Source: an uncultured Butyricicoccus sp.
GTDB lineage: Bacteria; Bacillota; Clostridia; Oscillospirales; Butyricicoccaceae
NCBI GenBank assembly: GCA_900557315.1
Contig: USSI01000116.1
Location: 1 to 5,311, forward strand
DNA length: 5,311 nucleotides
Direction of reading: 5' to 3'
Of the stretch, positions 1 through 5,311 are shown one piece after another. Below the pieces are notes generated by a model. The model had not been told where the DNA came from and ran no database searches. It saw only the letters and a list, made by a program, of their open reading frames with translations. The stretch's first letter is position 1. Each line of letters opens with the position of its first letter. The position numbers and the translations under genes are program-made.

Positions 1-345
1 ACCATCACCCAACGGCTGGCGGCGCTGGTCGCTGGGGCAGGCAAACCCACACAGATCGTGGAGATCCCGCAGGGCATGCGGTCAATCAGCCCGCCCATGA
101 AAGAAATGGAACACCTTATCCGCACGCACGAGATGCTGCACGTCCACAACACCGCCGCGCGGCAGTGTTTTGCAAACGTGAGGTGCGATACGGACAGCAA
201 CGAGAATATCCACCCCAACAAGAAGCGCAGCCGCGGGCGCATCGACATCACGGTCAGCTGGATCATCGCCTTCGCGACCAGCAAGCTGGAGCAGCACCCC
301 AGTATCAACGAAAAAGTGCAATCGGAGGATTGGAGCCTATGCTGA
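1..345 (+). CDS. Terminase large subunit, C-terminal part (5' end outside window)
   Basis: The large terminase subunit is the packaging motor: an N-terminal ATPase drives DNA into the prohead through the portal, and a C-terminal RNase H-like nuclease cuts the concatemer. Only the last 114 residues are here, reading in frame from base 1 to TGA at 343-345, so the ATPase part lies upstream. Visible marks are the stretch IPQGMRSISPPMKEMEHLI (residues 22-40) and KKRSRGRIDITVSWIIAFA (74-92). In the phage terminase family the Asp of the 'GRID' segment (D82 here) is the expected last metal-binding acidic residue of the nuclease, followed by the usual hydrophobic helix. The frame is intact to a natural stop. 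The end overlaps the next gene by 7 bases. The family call is firm because the motif and the position just ahead of portal, protease and capsid genes agree; the subfamily cannot be judged from this fragment. Confidence 0.9.
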   Translation, partial: TITQRLAALVAGAGKPTQIVEIPQGMRSISPPMKEMEHLIRTHEMLHVHNTAARQCFANVRCDTDSNENIHPNKKRSRGRIDITVSWIIAFATSKLEQHPSINEKVQSEDWSLC

Positions 346-527
346 AAAGAATAAAAGCCACGCTCGGCCTGTATCTGGACGACCTGCTGCTGATCGCGGG
401 CGGTGTATGCCTGTCCCGCGCGGCCGCGATGGTCTGCCCAGCGCTGGGCTGGGGCGCGGCGGGCGCGTTCCTGATCTGGTACGGCCTGCTGGTCGCCCGG
501 GCGGGCGCGGGGAGGTGGCGTAAATGA
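339..527 (+). CDS. Small membrane protein of unknown function (62 aa)
   Basis: I do not recognise a named family for this 62-residue protein. It starts MLKRIKATLGLYLDDLLLIA, with a short basic N-terminus (K3, R4, K6). A hydrophobic stretch at about residues 11-33 carries an acidic DD pair (14-15) near its start. A Cys-Pro (33-34) precedes a second hydrophobic stretch at about 35-53 with aromatic residues, and the end is basic (RAGAGRWRK). This fits one or two membrane helices with positive ends. I chose ATG 339 because GGAGG at 324-328 lies 10 bases upstream; longer in-frame starts would sit deep inside the terminase gene. It overlaps terminase by 7 bases and portal by 4 (ATGA), so it appears to be part of the head operon. 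Small hydrophobic proteins occur at this spot in some phages of Bacillota, but a role in packaging, membrane docking or host interference is only a guess. A single-helix reading is also possible. Confidence 0.72.
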   Translation: MLKRIKATLGLYLDDLLLIAGGVCLSRAAAMVCPALGWGAAGAFLIWYGLLVARAGAGRWRK

Positions 528-1747
528 TCGCAAGCAAAGCCGCGGCGGAGCAGTCGGTGACCTATGAGCCGATCGATTACGACGAATTCCTGCAGCGCAT
601 CGAGCGCATCTTCTCGCTGGACAACGACGCGCCCGAGATCGCGGTGGCGAACGCCGAGCGGCTCGCGCCGGTCGCGGCGGCGCACCGCATCCTGACAAAC
701 GCCATGTCCGTGATGCCGGTCGCGCTCAGACGCAAGGCGGGCAACGAGCGGCAGGAGTTGACCACACGGCCCGACCTTGACTATGTGCTGCACAGCCGCA
801 TGAACGACGCCATGAGCCCCGCGATGGGGAAGAAGATCATGATGAGCCAGGCGTTCTGGCACGGGCTGGGCGCGGCCTACATCGAGCGCGACCACCTCGG
901 CCGCGTGAAAGAGCTGATCCCCTTGCAGACCGCGGGCTATCAGTATATGAAGGACAAGCAGACCGGCCAAAGCTGGTATGCGTTCACTGTGGACGACATG
1001 GTGCGCAAGTTCCAGCCGGGCGAGCTGCTGCTGTGCTTCTTCGAGACCTACGACGGCAAGCACGGGCGCGGCATACTGGACATCGCAAAGGACACGGTCG
1101 CAACCGACCGCGCGGCGCAGAAATACCTGCGCAAGTTCTACTCCAACGGCGGTGCGCTGTCCGGTATTTTGGAGATAGAGAGCGATGCGACGCCGGGAAC
1201 ACGCGAAAAGGTGCGCAAGGCGTTCCAAAGCTATGCGAGCGACATGGACACGACTTTCAAAATGGCCGTGATCGATAAGGGCATGAAATATACGCCGATC
1301 GGAATCAGTCAGAATGACGCGCAGTTCATCGAAAGTCGCAGCTTTTCGGTGGCGGAGGTCGCGCGGTTTACCGGCATCCCGGAATTCATGCTGCAAAGCG
1401 GCAAGCAAAGCTACAACTCGAACGAGCAGCAGCAGCTCGTGTTCGTGACCAACGCGCTTGTGCCACATGTGACCATGTGGGAGCAGGAGTGGGCGTACAA
1501 GCTGTATACGAACAAGGAGCTGCGGGACGGCTGCTATATGCGCTTCAACGTATCCGCGCTCATGCGCGGCGACGATGCGACGCGCAGCAAATTCTATCAG
1601 ACGATGGTGTACAGCGGCATTTACAACCTCGACGAATGCCGCGCGCTGGAGGAGATGAACCCCATGCCGGACGGGCTGGGGCAGAACTTCTTCATCACGA
1701 AAAATCTGGACACCGTCGGTCATATCGTGAGCGGGGAGGTGAAATAG
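524..1747 (+). CDS. Phage portal protein (HK97 family)
   Basis: The portal is the dodecameric ring at one capsid vertex through which terminase threads DNA; it also nucleates capsid assembly and later holds the connector. This 407-residue protein matches the usual size of HK97-type portals (Phage_portal family). Visible family marks are the early segment AHRILTNAMSVMPVALRR (53-70), the region LIPLQTAGYQY (131-141), HGRGILDIAKDTVATDRAAQKYLRKFYSNGG around 180-210, and the hallmark QNDAQFIESRSFSVAEVARF (263-282) followed by TGIPEFML (283-290). The C-terminal part has the usual FNVSALMRGD (341-350) then GIYNLDECRALEEMNPMPDG (365-384). ATG 524 follows GGAGG at 511-515 by 8 bases and overlaps the stop of the small membrane gene as ATGA. 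The stop TAG (1745-1747) shares its last base with the GTG start of the protease. The gene looks complete and unbroken. Confidence 0.95.
   Translation: MIASKAAAEQSVTYEPIDYDEFLQRIERIFSLDNDAPEIAVANAERLAPVAAAHRILTNAMSVMPVALRRKAGNERQELTTRPDLDYVLHSRMNDAMSPAMGKKIMMSQAFWHGLGAAYIERDHLGRVKELIPLQTAGYQYMKDKQTGQSWYAFTVDDMVRKFQPGELLLCFFETYDGKHGRGILDIAKDTVATDRAAQKYLRKFYSNGGALSGILEIESDATPGTREKVRKAFQSYASDMDTTFKMAVIDKGMKYTPIGISQNDAQFIESRSFSVAEVARFTGIPEFMLQSGKQSYNSNEQQQLVFVTNALVPHVTMWEQEWAYKLYTNKELRDGCYMRFNVSALMRGDDATRSKFYQTMVYSGIYNLDECRALEEMNPMPDGLGQNFFITKNLDTVGHIVSGEVK
1735..1739 (+). promoter_or_regulatory. Ribosome binding site deciding a GTG start for the protease
   Basis: GGAGG inside the last codons of the portal gene lies 7 bases before GTG 1747. 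The nearest in-frame ATG (1759) would be 19 bases away, too far for normal use. This favours the GTG start, which gives four extra residues (VRTQ, with V read as initiator Met). Confidence 0.75.
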
Positions 1748-2499
1748 TGAGAACACAGATGAACGGCTATGTGGTGTCGGACGACGATGCGGAGGTGTAC
1801 CGCTTTTTCGGCTACGGCGTGGTGTCGCCCAGGGACGTACGGCAGGCCATTGCGGACAACCCGGAGGGCGAGACGCTGACCCTCGAGGTCAACTCGGGCG
1901 GCGGCAATATGTTCGCAGGGTACGAGATCTACACCATCCTCAAGGCGGCGACCATCCCGACCGAGGTGGAAATCCAGTCGCTGGCCGGGTCGGCCATGTC
2001 GGTGGCCGCGATCGGCGCGGACAAGGTGCACGCCTCGCCGGTGGCGCAGTTTATGATCCACCTGCCGAGCCTGCGCACCGAGGGCGACAGCGTAGAGCAC
2101 AAGCGCAGCCTGCAGGCGCTGAACTCGTTTAAGGCAAGCGTGCTCAACGCCTACGAACTCAAATGCGCAGGCAAAAAGACGCGCAGTGAGCTGGACTCTA
2201 TGCTGCGCGCCGAGACGTGGATGCCCGTACAGGACGCGATGGCCGCAGGCTTTGTGGACGATGTGCTGTACGACAGCGAGGGCGTGATCGCCAGCCAGGC
2301 GGTCATGTGCGCGCAGAGTGGCATCCGCGCGCTGGCAACCTCGGGCGGCCTGCCGGACGCCGCCGAGCTGCGGGCGCGCAAGGCCGAGATGGACAAGGCT
2401 GGAGACCCGCCGGGCGATCCTGCCCCGCAGGAGCCGGGCGACGATAAAAGCGCACTCGCGCTGGCAAAGGCCAGGCTCGAGCTGCTTAAAAATATCTGA
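1747..2499 (+). CDS. ClpP-like head maturation protease
   Basis: This serine protease is packed in the prohead, where it should cleave the delta domain off the capsid protein before expansion. It has 250 residues from GTG 1747. The ClpP/crotonase-like fold shows as TLEVNSGGGNMFAGYEIY (45-62, the glycine-rich NSGGG oxyanion strip), SLAGSAMSVAAIGADKV (78-94) with the probable nucleophile S82, and AQFMIHLP (100-107) with the probable catalytic H105. AETWMPVQDAMAAGFVDDV (155-173) is the region that follows the third catalytic position in ClpP; the acid itself is uncertain, with E156 a candidate. The fold ends near residue 176. Beyond it is a Pro/Asp/Gly-rich linker (about 207-228) and a final charged helix ending ARLELLKNI. 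Phage members often carry such tails, which may tether the protease to the assembling shell. ATG 1759 is an alternative start. Placement directly between portal and capsid genes agrees with the call. Confidence 0.92.
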   Translation: MRTQMNGYVVSDDDAEVYRFFGYGVVSPRDVRQAIADNPEGETLTLEVNSGGGNMFAGYEIYTILKAATIPTEVEIQSLAGSAMSVAAIGADKVHASPVAQFMIHLPSLRTEGDSVEHKRSLQALNSFKASVLNAYELKCAGKKTRSELDSMLRAETWMPVQDAMAAGFVDDVLYDSEGVIASQAVMCAQSGIRALATSGGLPDAAELRARKAEMDKAGDPPGDPAPQEPGDDKSALALAKARLELLKNI

Positions 2500-2500
2500 T

Positions 2501-2514
2501 GGGGCAGCAGCCCC
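2501..2514 (+). other. Short GC hairpin between protease stop and capsid RBS
   Basis: GGGGC (2501-2505) and GCCCC (2510-2514) form a perfect 5-bp stem with the 4-base loop AGCA, starting one base after the protease stop and ending just before the capsid ribosome binding site. No T-run follows, so it is not a standard terminator. It could separate protease and capsid translation or protect the capsid message. Its position is suggestive, but the stem is short and could be chance in GC-rich DNA. Confidence 0.35.
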
Positions 2515-2518
2515 GGAG

Positions 2519-2523
2519 AGGAG
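2519..2523 (+). promoter_or_regulatory. Ribosome binding site of the capsid gene
   Basis: AGGAG lies 6 bases before ATG 2530, within the purine-rich run GGAGAGGAGACAG. It is one of the best-spaced sites in the window, as expected for the most abundant virion protein. Confidence 0.75.
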
Positions 2524-2529
2524 ACAGAA

Positions 2530-3792
2530 ATGGATTACAGCAAGAAAATTGCCGAACTCAAGGCTTCCAAGGCTGAGCTGGTGGCGAAGGCAGATGCCGC
2601 CGCGGACGCGGGCAAGCTGGACGAGCTGACCCAGCTCAACGTGAAGATTTCCGAGGTAAACAACCAGATCAAGGCGGTGGAGGACCTGCGCACGGCATCC
2701 GGCGAGCAGGCGCAGCCGGAAGCCAACGGCGACGCCAAGCCGCAGGACGATAAGAAGTCCTGCCCCTTTAACTCGCTGGGCGAGCAGATGCGCGCGGTCA
2801 TGCTGGCGGCCAAGGGCACGCCGGATAACCGTCTTTCCGCAGTCAACGAGGCACAGGGCATCAACACCGGCAGCGGCGCGGACGGCGCTTTTGCCATTCA
2901 GGAGGATTTCGCAGGCGTGATCCTTGAGACCGCCGCGACCACGGGCGACATCCTGTCCCGCGTGGACAGCTACACGTCTGGCGCGTCGTCCAACTCGGTG
3001 CGCTTCATGTCCTGCGACGAGACCGACGTGTCCGAGAGCGTGTACGGCGGCGTGCAGGCATTCTGGGCGAGCGAGGCTGCGACGGTCAACGCCAGCAAGC
3101 CGAAGTTCTTCGAGACCAAGATCGACCTTGACAAGCTGATGGCGTTCATCTACATCACCGATGAAGCGATGGAGGACATGCCCTTCATGTCCGGACTGAT
3201 GAACAACGCGATGGCGCTGGCCGCCAACCGCCTGCTGGAAGGCTCTGTGGTGGACGGCGACGGCGTAGGCAAGCCGCTGGGCATCCTCAATGCCCCGAAC
3301 CTTGTCTCTGTGCCCAAGGAGTCCAGCCAGACAGACAAGCTGACCTTCAAGAATATCGCGCGCATGTACGGCCGCATCCTGCCGCGCTGCAAGACGAATG
3401 CGGTATGGCTGATGCATCCTGACCTCGCGGAGGAGCTGCCGTTCCTGAACCTGCCGATCGGCACGGGCGGCGTGCCGGTGTACCTGCCGCCCACGGGTGC
3501 GGCTGCGACCCCGTATGCGACGCTGTACGGCAAGCCGATCATCGAGACCGACCACATGGCGGCGATCGGCGAGAAGGGCGACATCGGCCTGTTCGACTTG
3601 AAGGAGTACATGCTGCTGCGCAAGGGCACGGTCAAGCAGGACATGTCCATCCATGTCGAGTTCCTGACCGCGCAGAACTGCTTCCGCCTCCAGCTGCGCG
3701 CAGGCGGCGCGCCCAAGGGCAAGAGCGCAGTAAAGCTCAAGCACTCGTCCGTGCTCCGTTCCCCGTTCGTCGTACTCGAAGCCCGTTCGTAA
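2530..3792 (+). CDS. Major capsid protein, HK97 fold, with delta domain
   Basis: This protein forms the icosahedral head shell. It has 420 residues, slightly longer than HK97 gp5. Residues 1 to about 56 are rich in Lys, Glu and Ala with heptad-like spacing: the coiled-coil delta domain that serves as internal scaffold. A polar linker (57-78) follows, and the capsid core begins at about 105-120 (INTGSGADGAFAIQEDFAGV, 111-130). Core marks are the E-loop region around 170-198, TDEAMEDMPFMSGLMNNAMA (210-229), the sequence EGSVVDGDGVGKPLGILN (237-254), WLMHPDLAEEL (293-303) and the late SIHVEFLTAQNCFRLQLRAG (373-392). The end SPFVVLE is common in phages of Bacillota. Protease cleavage would fall somewhere between about 75 and 115; the exact bond is not visible. 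ATG 2530 has a well-spaced site upstream, and 30 bases separate the gene from the protease. The frame is intact to TAA at 3790-3792. Confidence 0.95.
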   Translation: MDYSKKIAELKASKAELVAKADAAADAGKLDELTQLNVKISEVNNQIKAVEDLRTASGEQAQPEANGDAKPQDDKKSCPFNSLGEQMRAVMLAAKGTPDNRLSAVNEAQGINTGSGADGAFAIQEDFAGVILETAATTGDILSRVDSYTSGASSNSVRFMSCDETDVSESVYGGVQAFWASEAATVNASKPKFFETKIDLDKLMAFIYITDEAMEDMPFMSGLMNNAMALAANRLLEGSVVDGDGVGKPLGILNAPNLVSVPKESSQTDKLTFKNIARMYGRILPRCKTNAVWLMHPDLAEELPFLNLPIGTGGVPVYLPPTGAAATPYATLYGKPIIETDHMAAIGEKGDIGLFDLKEYMLLRKGTVKQDMSIHVEFLTAQNCFRLQLRAGGAPKGKSAVKLKHSSVLRSPFVVLEARS

Positions 3793-3798
3793 AGGAGG
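3793..3798 (+). promoter_or_regulatory. Strong Shine-Dalgarno before tandem ATG starts
   Basis: AGGAGG follows directly after the capsid stop codon (TAA, 3790-3792) and is a near-perfect match to the 16S rRNA 3' end. It lies 6 bases before ATG 3805 and 9 before ATG 3808, so either codon of the tandem ATGATG may start. It suggests high expression of the downstream gene, as expected for an abundant virion component. Confidence 0.75.
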
Positions 3799-3804
3799 AT
3801 ACCG

Positions 3805-4221
3805 ATGATGCTGAACAATCAGAGAGTTTCCGAAGCCCTGCTGTCTGCGCCCGCGTCGCTCGCGGGCGACGGCAATGTAACCTCGTCCTGGGCGGACATG
3901 AACAACCGCATGGAATACACCTTTCTCGTGGCGGTGGGTGCGATGGCGGCCTCCAAGGGTGTAAAGATCGAGCTGCTCGGCTCGAATGATTCTGGCGGCA
4001 GCGGTGCACAGACCGTGAAGGAGCTGAGCTACACGGCGGATGGGGACGGCGAGACCGGCCGCCTGTTCGCGGTGCGCGGCCGTGTGACGCCGGACTGGCG
4101 GTACATGGCGGTAAAGGTGACCAATCTGGACGACACCACCGCTACGGTGGCGGCAGTCGTGCTGGTGTCTGATGCACGGTATGTGCCGGATGACGGCGGC
4201 GTGACCGTCCTCATGGTATGA
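3805..4221 (+). CDS. Putative capsid decoration or minor head protein (138 aa)
   Basis: I cannot assign a named family with certainty. The protein lacks a signal peptide and membrane helix and is rich in predicted beta strands: YTFLVAVGAMAASKGVKIEL (38-57), LFAVRGRVTPDWRYMAVKVT (87-106) and ATVAAVVLVSDARYV (113-127), split by Gly/Ser/Asp-rich turns (60-70, 79-85, 129-132). This pattern, in which the protein responds to an average value along the chain with repeated VxV strands, resembles beta-sandwich virion proteins coded just after the capsid gene in many HK97-like phages, some of which coat or brace the shell. The strong ribosome binding site, the position right after the capsid gene and the 4-base ATGA overlap with the connector gene support a structural role. 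Either ATG 3805 or 3808 may start it; 3805 is listed. Other possibilities are a minor head protein or a head fibre base. Decoration is inferred from position and composition, not from a motif. Confidence 0.6.
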   Translation: MMLNNQRVSEALLSAPASLAGDGNVTSSWADMNNRMEYTFLVAVGAMAASKGVKIELLGSNDSGGSGAQTVKELSYTADGDGETGRLFAVRGRVTPDWRYMAVKVTNLDDTTATVAAVVLVSDARYVPDDGGVTVLMV

Positions 4222-4550
4222 GCACCGCGGAGAAGGCCGCCCTCGCCGCGGCACGGCTCGCGGCCTGCAAGAAGTACATGAAGGTGGACTATCCGGACGA
4301 CGATGAGCTGATCGCCGCGCTCATGGACGCGGCCGACCGGTATCTGGAGGGCGCGGGCGTGAACCGAGACGCCGCGCCCGCCATGTACGACCTGATCGTC
4401 CACGACATGACGCTGCGCACCTACGACGGCCGAGACGACGATGCGGAGCACGCCGCCACCGCGCCGCTCGTGCGCAGTATGCTGACGCAGCTCAAGCTGC
4501 GGTGCAACTATGGAGAGGAGGCGGCCGCGGATGGCAGTGCGGGCGGGTGA
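4218..4550 (+). CDS. Head-tail connector protein, gp6-like
   Basis: This protein should form the ring that sits below the portal and starts the head-tail connector, as HK97 gp6 or SPP1 gp15 do. It has 110 residues, typical for the family, and is mostly alpha-helical. The family pattern is visible as YMKVDYPDDDELIAALMDAA (20-39), matching the usual 'Lrvd.ddDD.li..li.aA..yle' signature, followed by RYLEGAGVN (41-49), then the second helix pair MYDLIVHDMTLRTYD (56-70) and the closing LVRSMLTQLKLR (84-95). The tail is Ala/Gly-rich (EEAAADGSAGG). The start ATG 4218 overlaps the previous stop as ATGA and has no clear Shine-Dalgarno, so it probably depends on ribosomes finishing the upstream gene. 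Its last 20 bases overlap the next gene and contain that gene's ribosome binding site just before the overlap. Confidence 0.87.
   Translation: MSTAEKAALAAARLAACKKYMKVDYPDDDELIAALMDAADRYLEGAGVNRDAAPAMYDLIVHDMTLRTYDGRDDDAEHAATAPLVRSMLTQLKLRCNYGEEAAADGSAGG
4516..4521 (+). promoter_or_regulatory. Ribosome binding site deciding the start of the adaptor gene
   Basis: AGGAGG within the connector coding region lies 9 bases before ATG 4531. An earlier in-frame ATG at 4510 would place this site inside its own coding region with no good site upstream, so ATG 4531 is preferred. The seven extra residues of the longer reading (MERRRPR) are just the translation of this purine-rich region. Confidence 0.75.
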
Positions 4551-4893
4551 CCTGCGGGACCGGCTGGAGGTCTGGAAGGCCGAGTCGGTGACCGACGAGA
4601 ACAAGGAAACCGACTATGCGTACAAGCCCCTGCGCACGATCTGGGGCAATGTGGTGCCCTCGAGCGGGCGCACCGCCGAGCTGCCGGGCGAGGTCGAGCG
4701 CGCGGAGATCACCCACAAGGTGACGATCCGCGAAGCGTCCCTGCCGGAGATTTGCCGCGAGATGTATTTTGTCGTGCGCGGGCAGGAGCTGGACGTGCTG
4801 TACTGGTACCCCATTTACAACCGGCGCGGCTGGATGGAGATCTTCTGCCGGATGGTGCAGGGCGAGCGGGAGGCGCAGACGGATGGCGCGTGA
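4531..4893 (+). CDS. Head-tail adaptor / head-closure protein
   Basis: This protein should bind under the connector ring and help close the DNA-filled head and offer the tail-docking face, as SPP1 gp16 does. With start ATG 4531 it has 120 residues, normal for the Phage_H_T_join family. Family marks are GDLRDRLEVWK (6-16), then DYAYKPLRTIWGNVVPSSGR (28-47) with the usual 'vWa.v.p.sG.e' core, the beta strand EITHKVTIREA (59-69), YFVVRGQELDVLYWYPIYNR (79-98) and RGWMEIFCRMV (99-109), where the last strand conserves a hydrophobic-Cys pattern. The protein is expected to be a small beta barrel. It overlaps the connector gene by 20 bases and the next gene by 11. The N-terminal extension from ATG 4510 is considered unlikely because of the ribosome binding site at 4516-4521. 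Confidence 0.87.
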   Translation: MAVRAGDLRDRLEVWKAESVTDENKETDYAYKPLRTIWGNVVPSSGRTAELPGEVERAEITHKVTIREASLPEICREMYFVVRGQELDVLYWYPIYNRRGWMEIFCRMVQGEREAQTDGA

Positions 4894-5311
4894 CGGCATC
4901 GACCTGTCCGAGCTGAACGAGTTTGCGACCTCCTTGGCGCAGGCATCCAAGGGCAACGACAAGGCACAGCGCAAATTTATGCGCGACGAGGGCGCCAAGC
5001 TGCGGCGCAAGACCGCGCAGCGGGCGCGCGTTGAGGTGCACAAGACCCGCGTGGAGCGGCCGAAATACGTCCGCGAGGCGGGCACCTATCACAAGTCCAT
5101 CAAGCGCGGCAAGCTGCACACCAAAAACGGCGCGCTGCGCATCCGTGTCTACTCGGGCGACCCGATCGCCCACCTGATCGAGGACGGCTGGACGCCCAGG
5201 GCGCGCAATGGCCGCAAGGGCTCTGCCCAGCGCGGCAAGCAAGTATTTGAAAAGGCATATGAGGCTTTTGCACCGGAGTATGAAGCCGACGCTGAGGAGA
5301 TGATCGACGAG
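4883..5311 (+). CDS. HK97 gp10-like head-tail / neck protein (3' end outside window)
   Basis: HK97 gp10-like proteins act at the head-tail interface, often near tail completion. The 143 residues here match the family's layout: a helical N-terminus MARDGIDLSELNEFATSLAQ (1-20), a basic helix (about 27-56, with many Lys and Arg), then GTYHKSIKRGK (67-77), the strand ALRIRVYSGDP (84-94), the hallmark IAHLIEDGW (95-103) and a Gly/Arg/Lys-rich loop (105-119) before VFEKAYEAF (121-129). The final visible helix is acidic (PEYEADAEEMIDE). The frame is still open at the last base, but family members are usually around this length, so only a short end is missing. ATG 4883 has GGGAGG at 4868-4873, 9 bases upstream, and overlaps the adaptor gene by 11 bases. 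Confidence 0.85.
   Translation, partial: MARDGIDLSELNEFATSLAQASKGNDKAQRKFMRDEGAKLRRKTAQRARVEVHKTRVERPKYVREAGTYHKSIKRGKLHTKNGALRIRVYSGDPIAHLIEDGWTPRARNGRKGSAQRGKQVFEKAYEAFAPEYEADAEEMIDE

Noticed and set aside
165..338. Upstream in-frame extension of the small membrane protein from ATG 165.
   Set aside because: It would overlap the conserved nuclease end of terminase, has a composition (many Gln, Arg, His) unlike the rest, and lacks a ribosome binding site; ATG 339 has GGAGG upstream.
305..1756. Long open frame on the minus strand opposite the portal gene (483 codons).
   Set aside because: Same cause: a shadow of the portal gene's G/C-ending codons, rich in His and Arg, with no family marks or supporting start signals.
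2389..2499. Possible internal start (ATG 2389) giving a separate scaffold protein from the protease C-terminus, as in lambda C/Nu3.
   Set aside because: No ribosome binding site precedes it, the product would be only about 36 residues, and the capsid protein carries its own delta domain, so a separate scaffold is not needed.
2318..2629. Other plus-strand open frames inside the protease, capsid, portal and gp10-like genes.
   Set aside because: They are out-of-frame readings rich in Arg, Pro and Ala with no start signals or family marks.
3854..3871. Inverted repeat CGTCGC / GCGACG with a 6-base loop early in the 138-aa gene, considered as a regulatory stem or terminator.
   Set aside because: Inside a coding region, no T-run, and stems of this size are expected by chance in such GC-rich sequence.
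1720..4254. Very long open frame on the minus strand across the protease, capsid and 138-aa genes (844 codons).
   Set aside because: It lies opposite firmly identified genes, has no recognisable protein features, and is what GC-rich codon use produces on the opposite strand; the translation is an unlikely mix of Arg, His and Val.

Overview
This window is a compact, single-direction head-morphogenesis module of a tailed phage or prophage with HK97-fold capsids (class Caudoviricetes, probably a siphovirus-type particle). All nine genes lie on the plus strand, and almost every base is coding. The DNA is GC-rich with strongly G/C-ending codons. Most genes have strong GGAGG-type Shine-Dalgarno sites. 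The gene order and protein families are like those of phages and prophages of Bacillota, so a GC-rich gut clostridium (Oscillospiraceae-like) is my best guess for the host. That is inference; nothing in the window names the host or shows whether the element is integrated.

Layout, left to right: the C-terminal 114 residues of the large terminase subunit (1-345); a 62-residue membrane protein of unknown role (339-527); the portal (524-1747); a ClpP-like head maturation protease starting at GTG (1747-2499); the HK97-fold major capsid protein with its N-terminal delta domain (2530-3792); a 138-residue beta-rich protein that may be a capsid decoration protein (3805-4221); a gp6-like head-tail connector (4218-4550); a head-tail adaptor or head-closure protein (4531-4893); and an HK97 gp10-like protein that runs off the right edge (4883-5311).

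How they work together: terminase pumps and cuts DNA at the portal vertex. The capsid protein assembles on the portal with its delta domain acting as built-in scaffold. The protease then cleaves the delta domains to allow expansion. The 138-residue protein may strengthen the expanded shell. The last three genes build the connector, close the head and join it to the tail. Genes are coupled by overlaps of 1 to 20 bases. The only clear gaps are 30 bases before the capsid gene and 12 bases after it, each carrying a strong ribosome binding site.

I see no tRNA, CRISPR array, insertion sequence, attachment site, convincing promoter or factor-independent terminator. No wholly new system is evident. 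The least explained parts are the small membrane protein between terminase and portal, the putative decoration protein, and the linker plus helix at the protease C-terminus.
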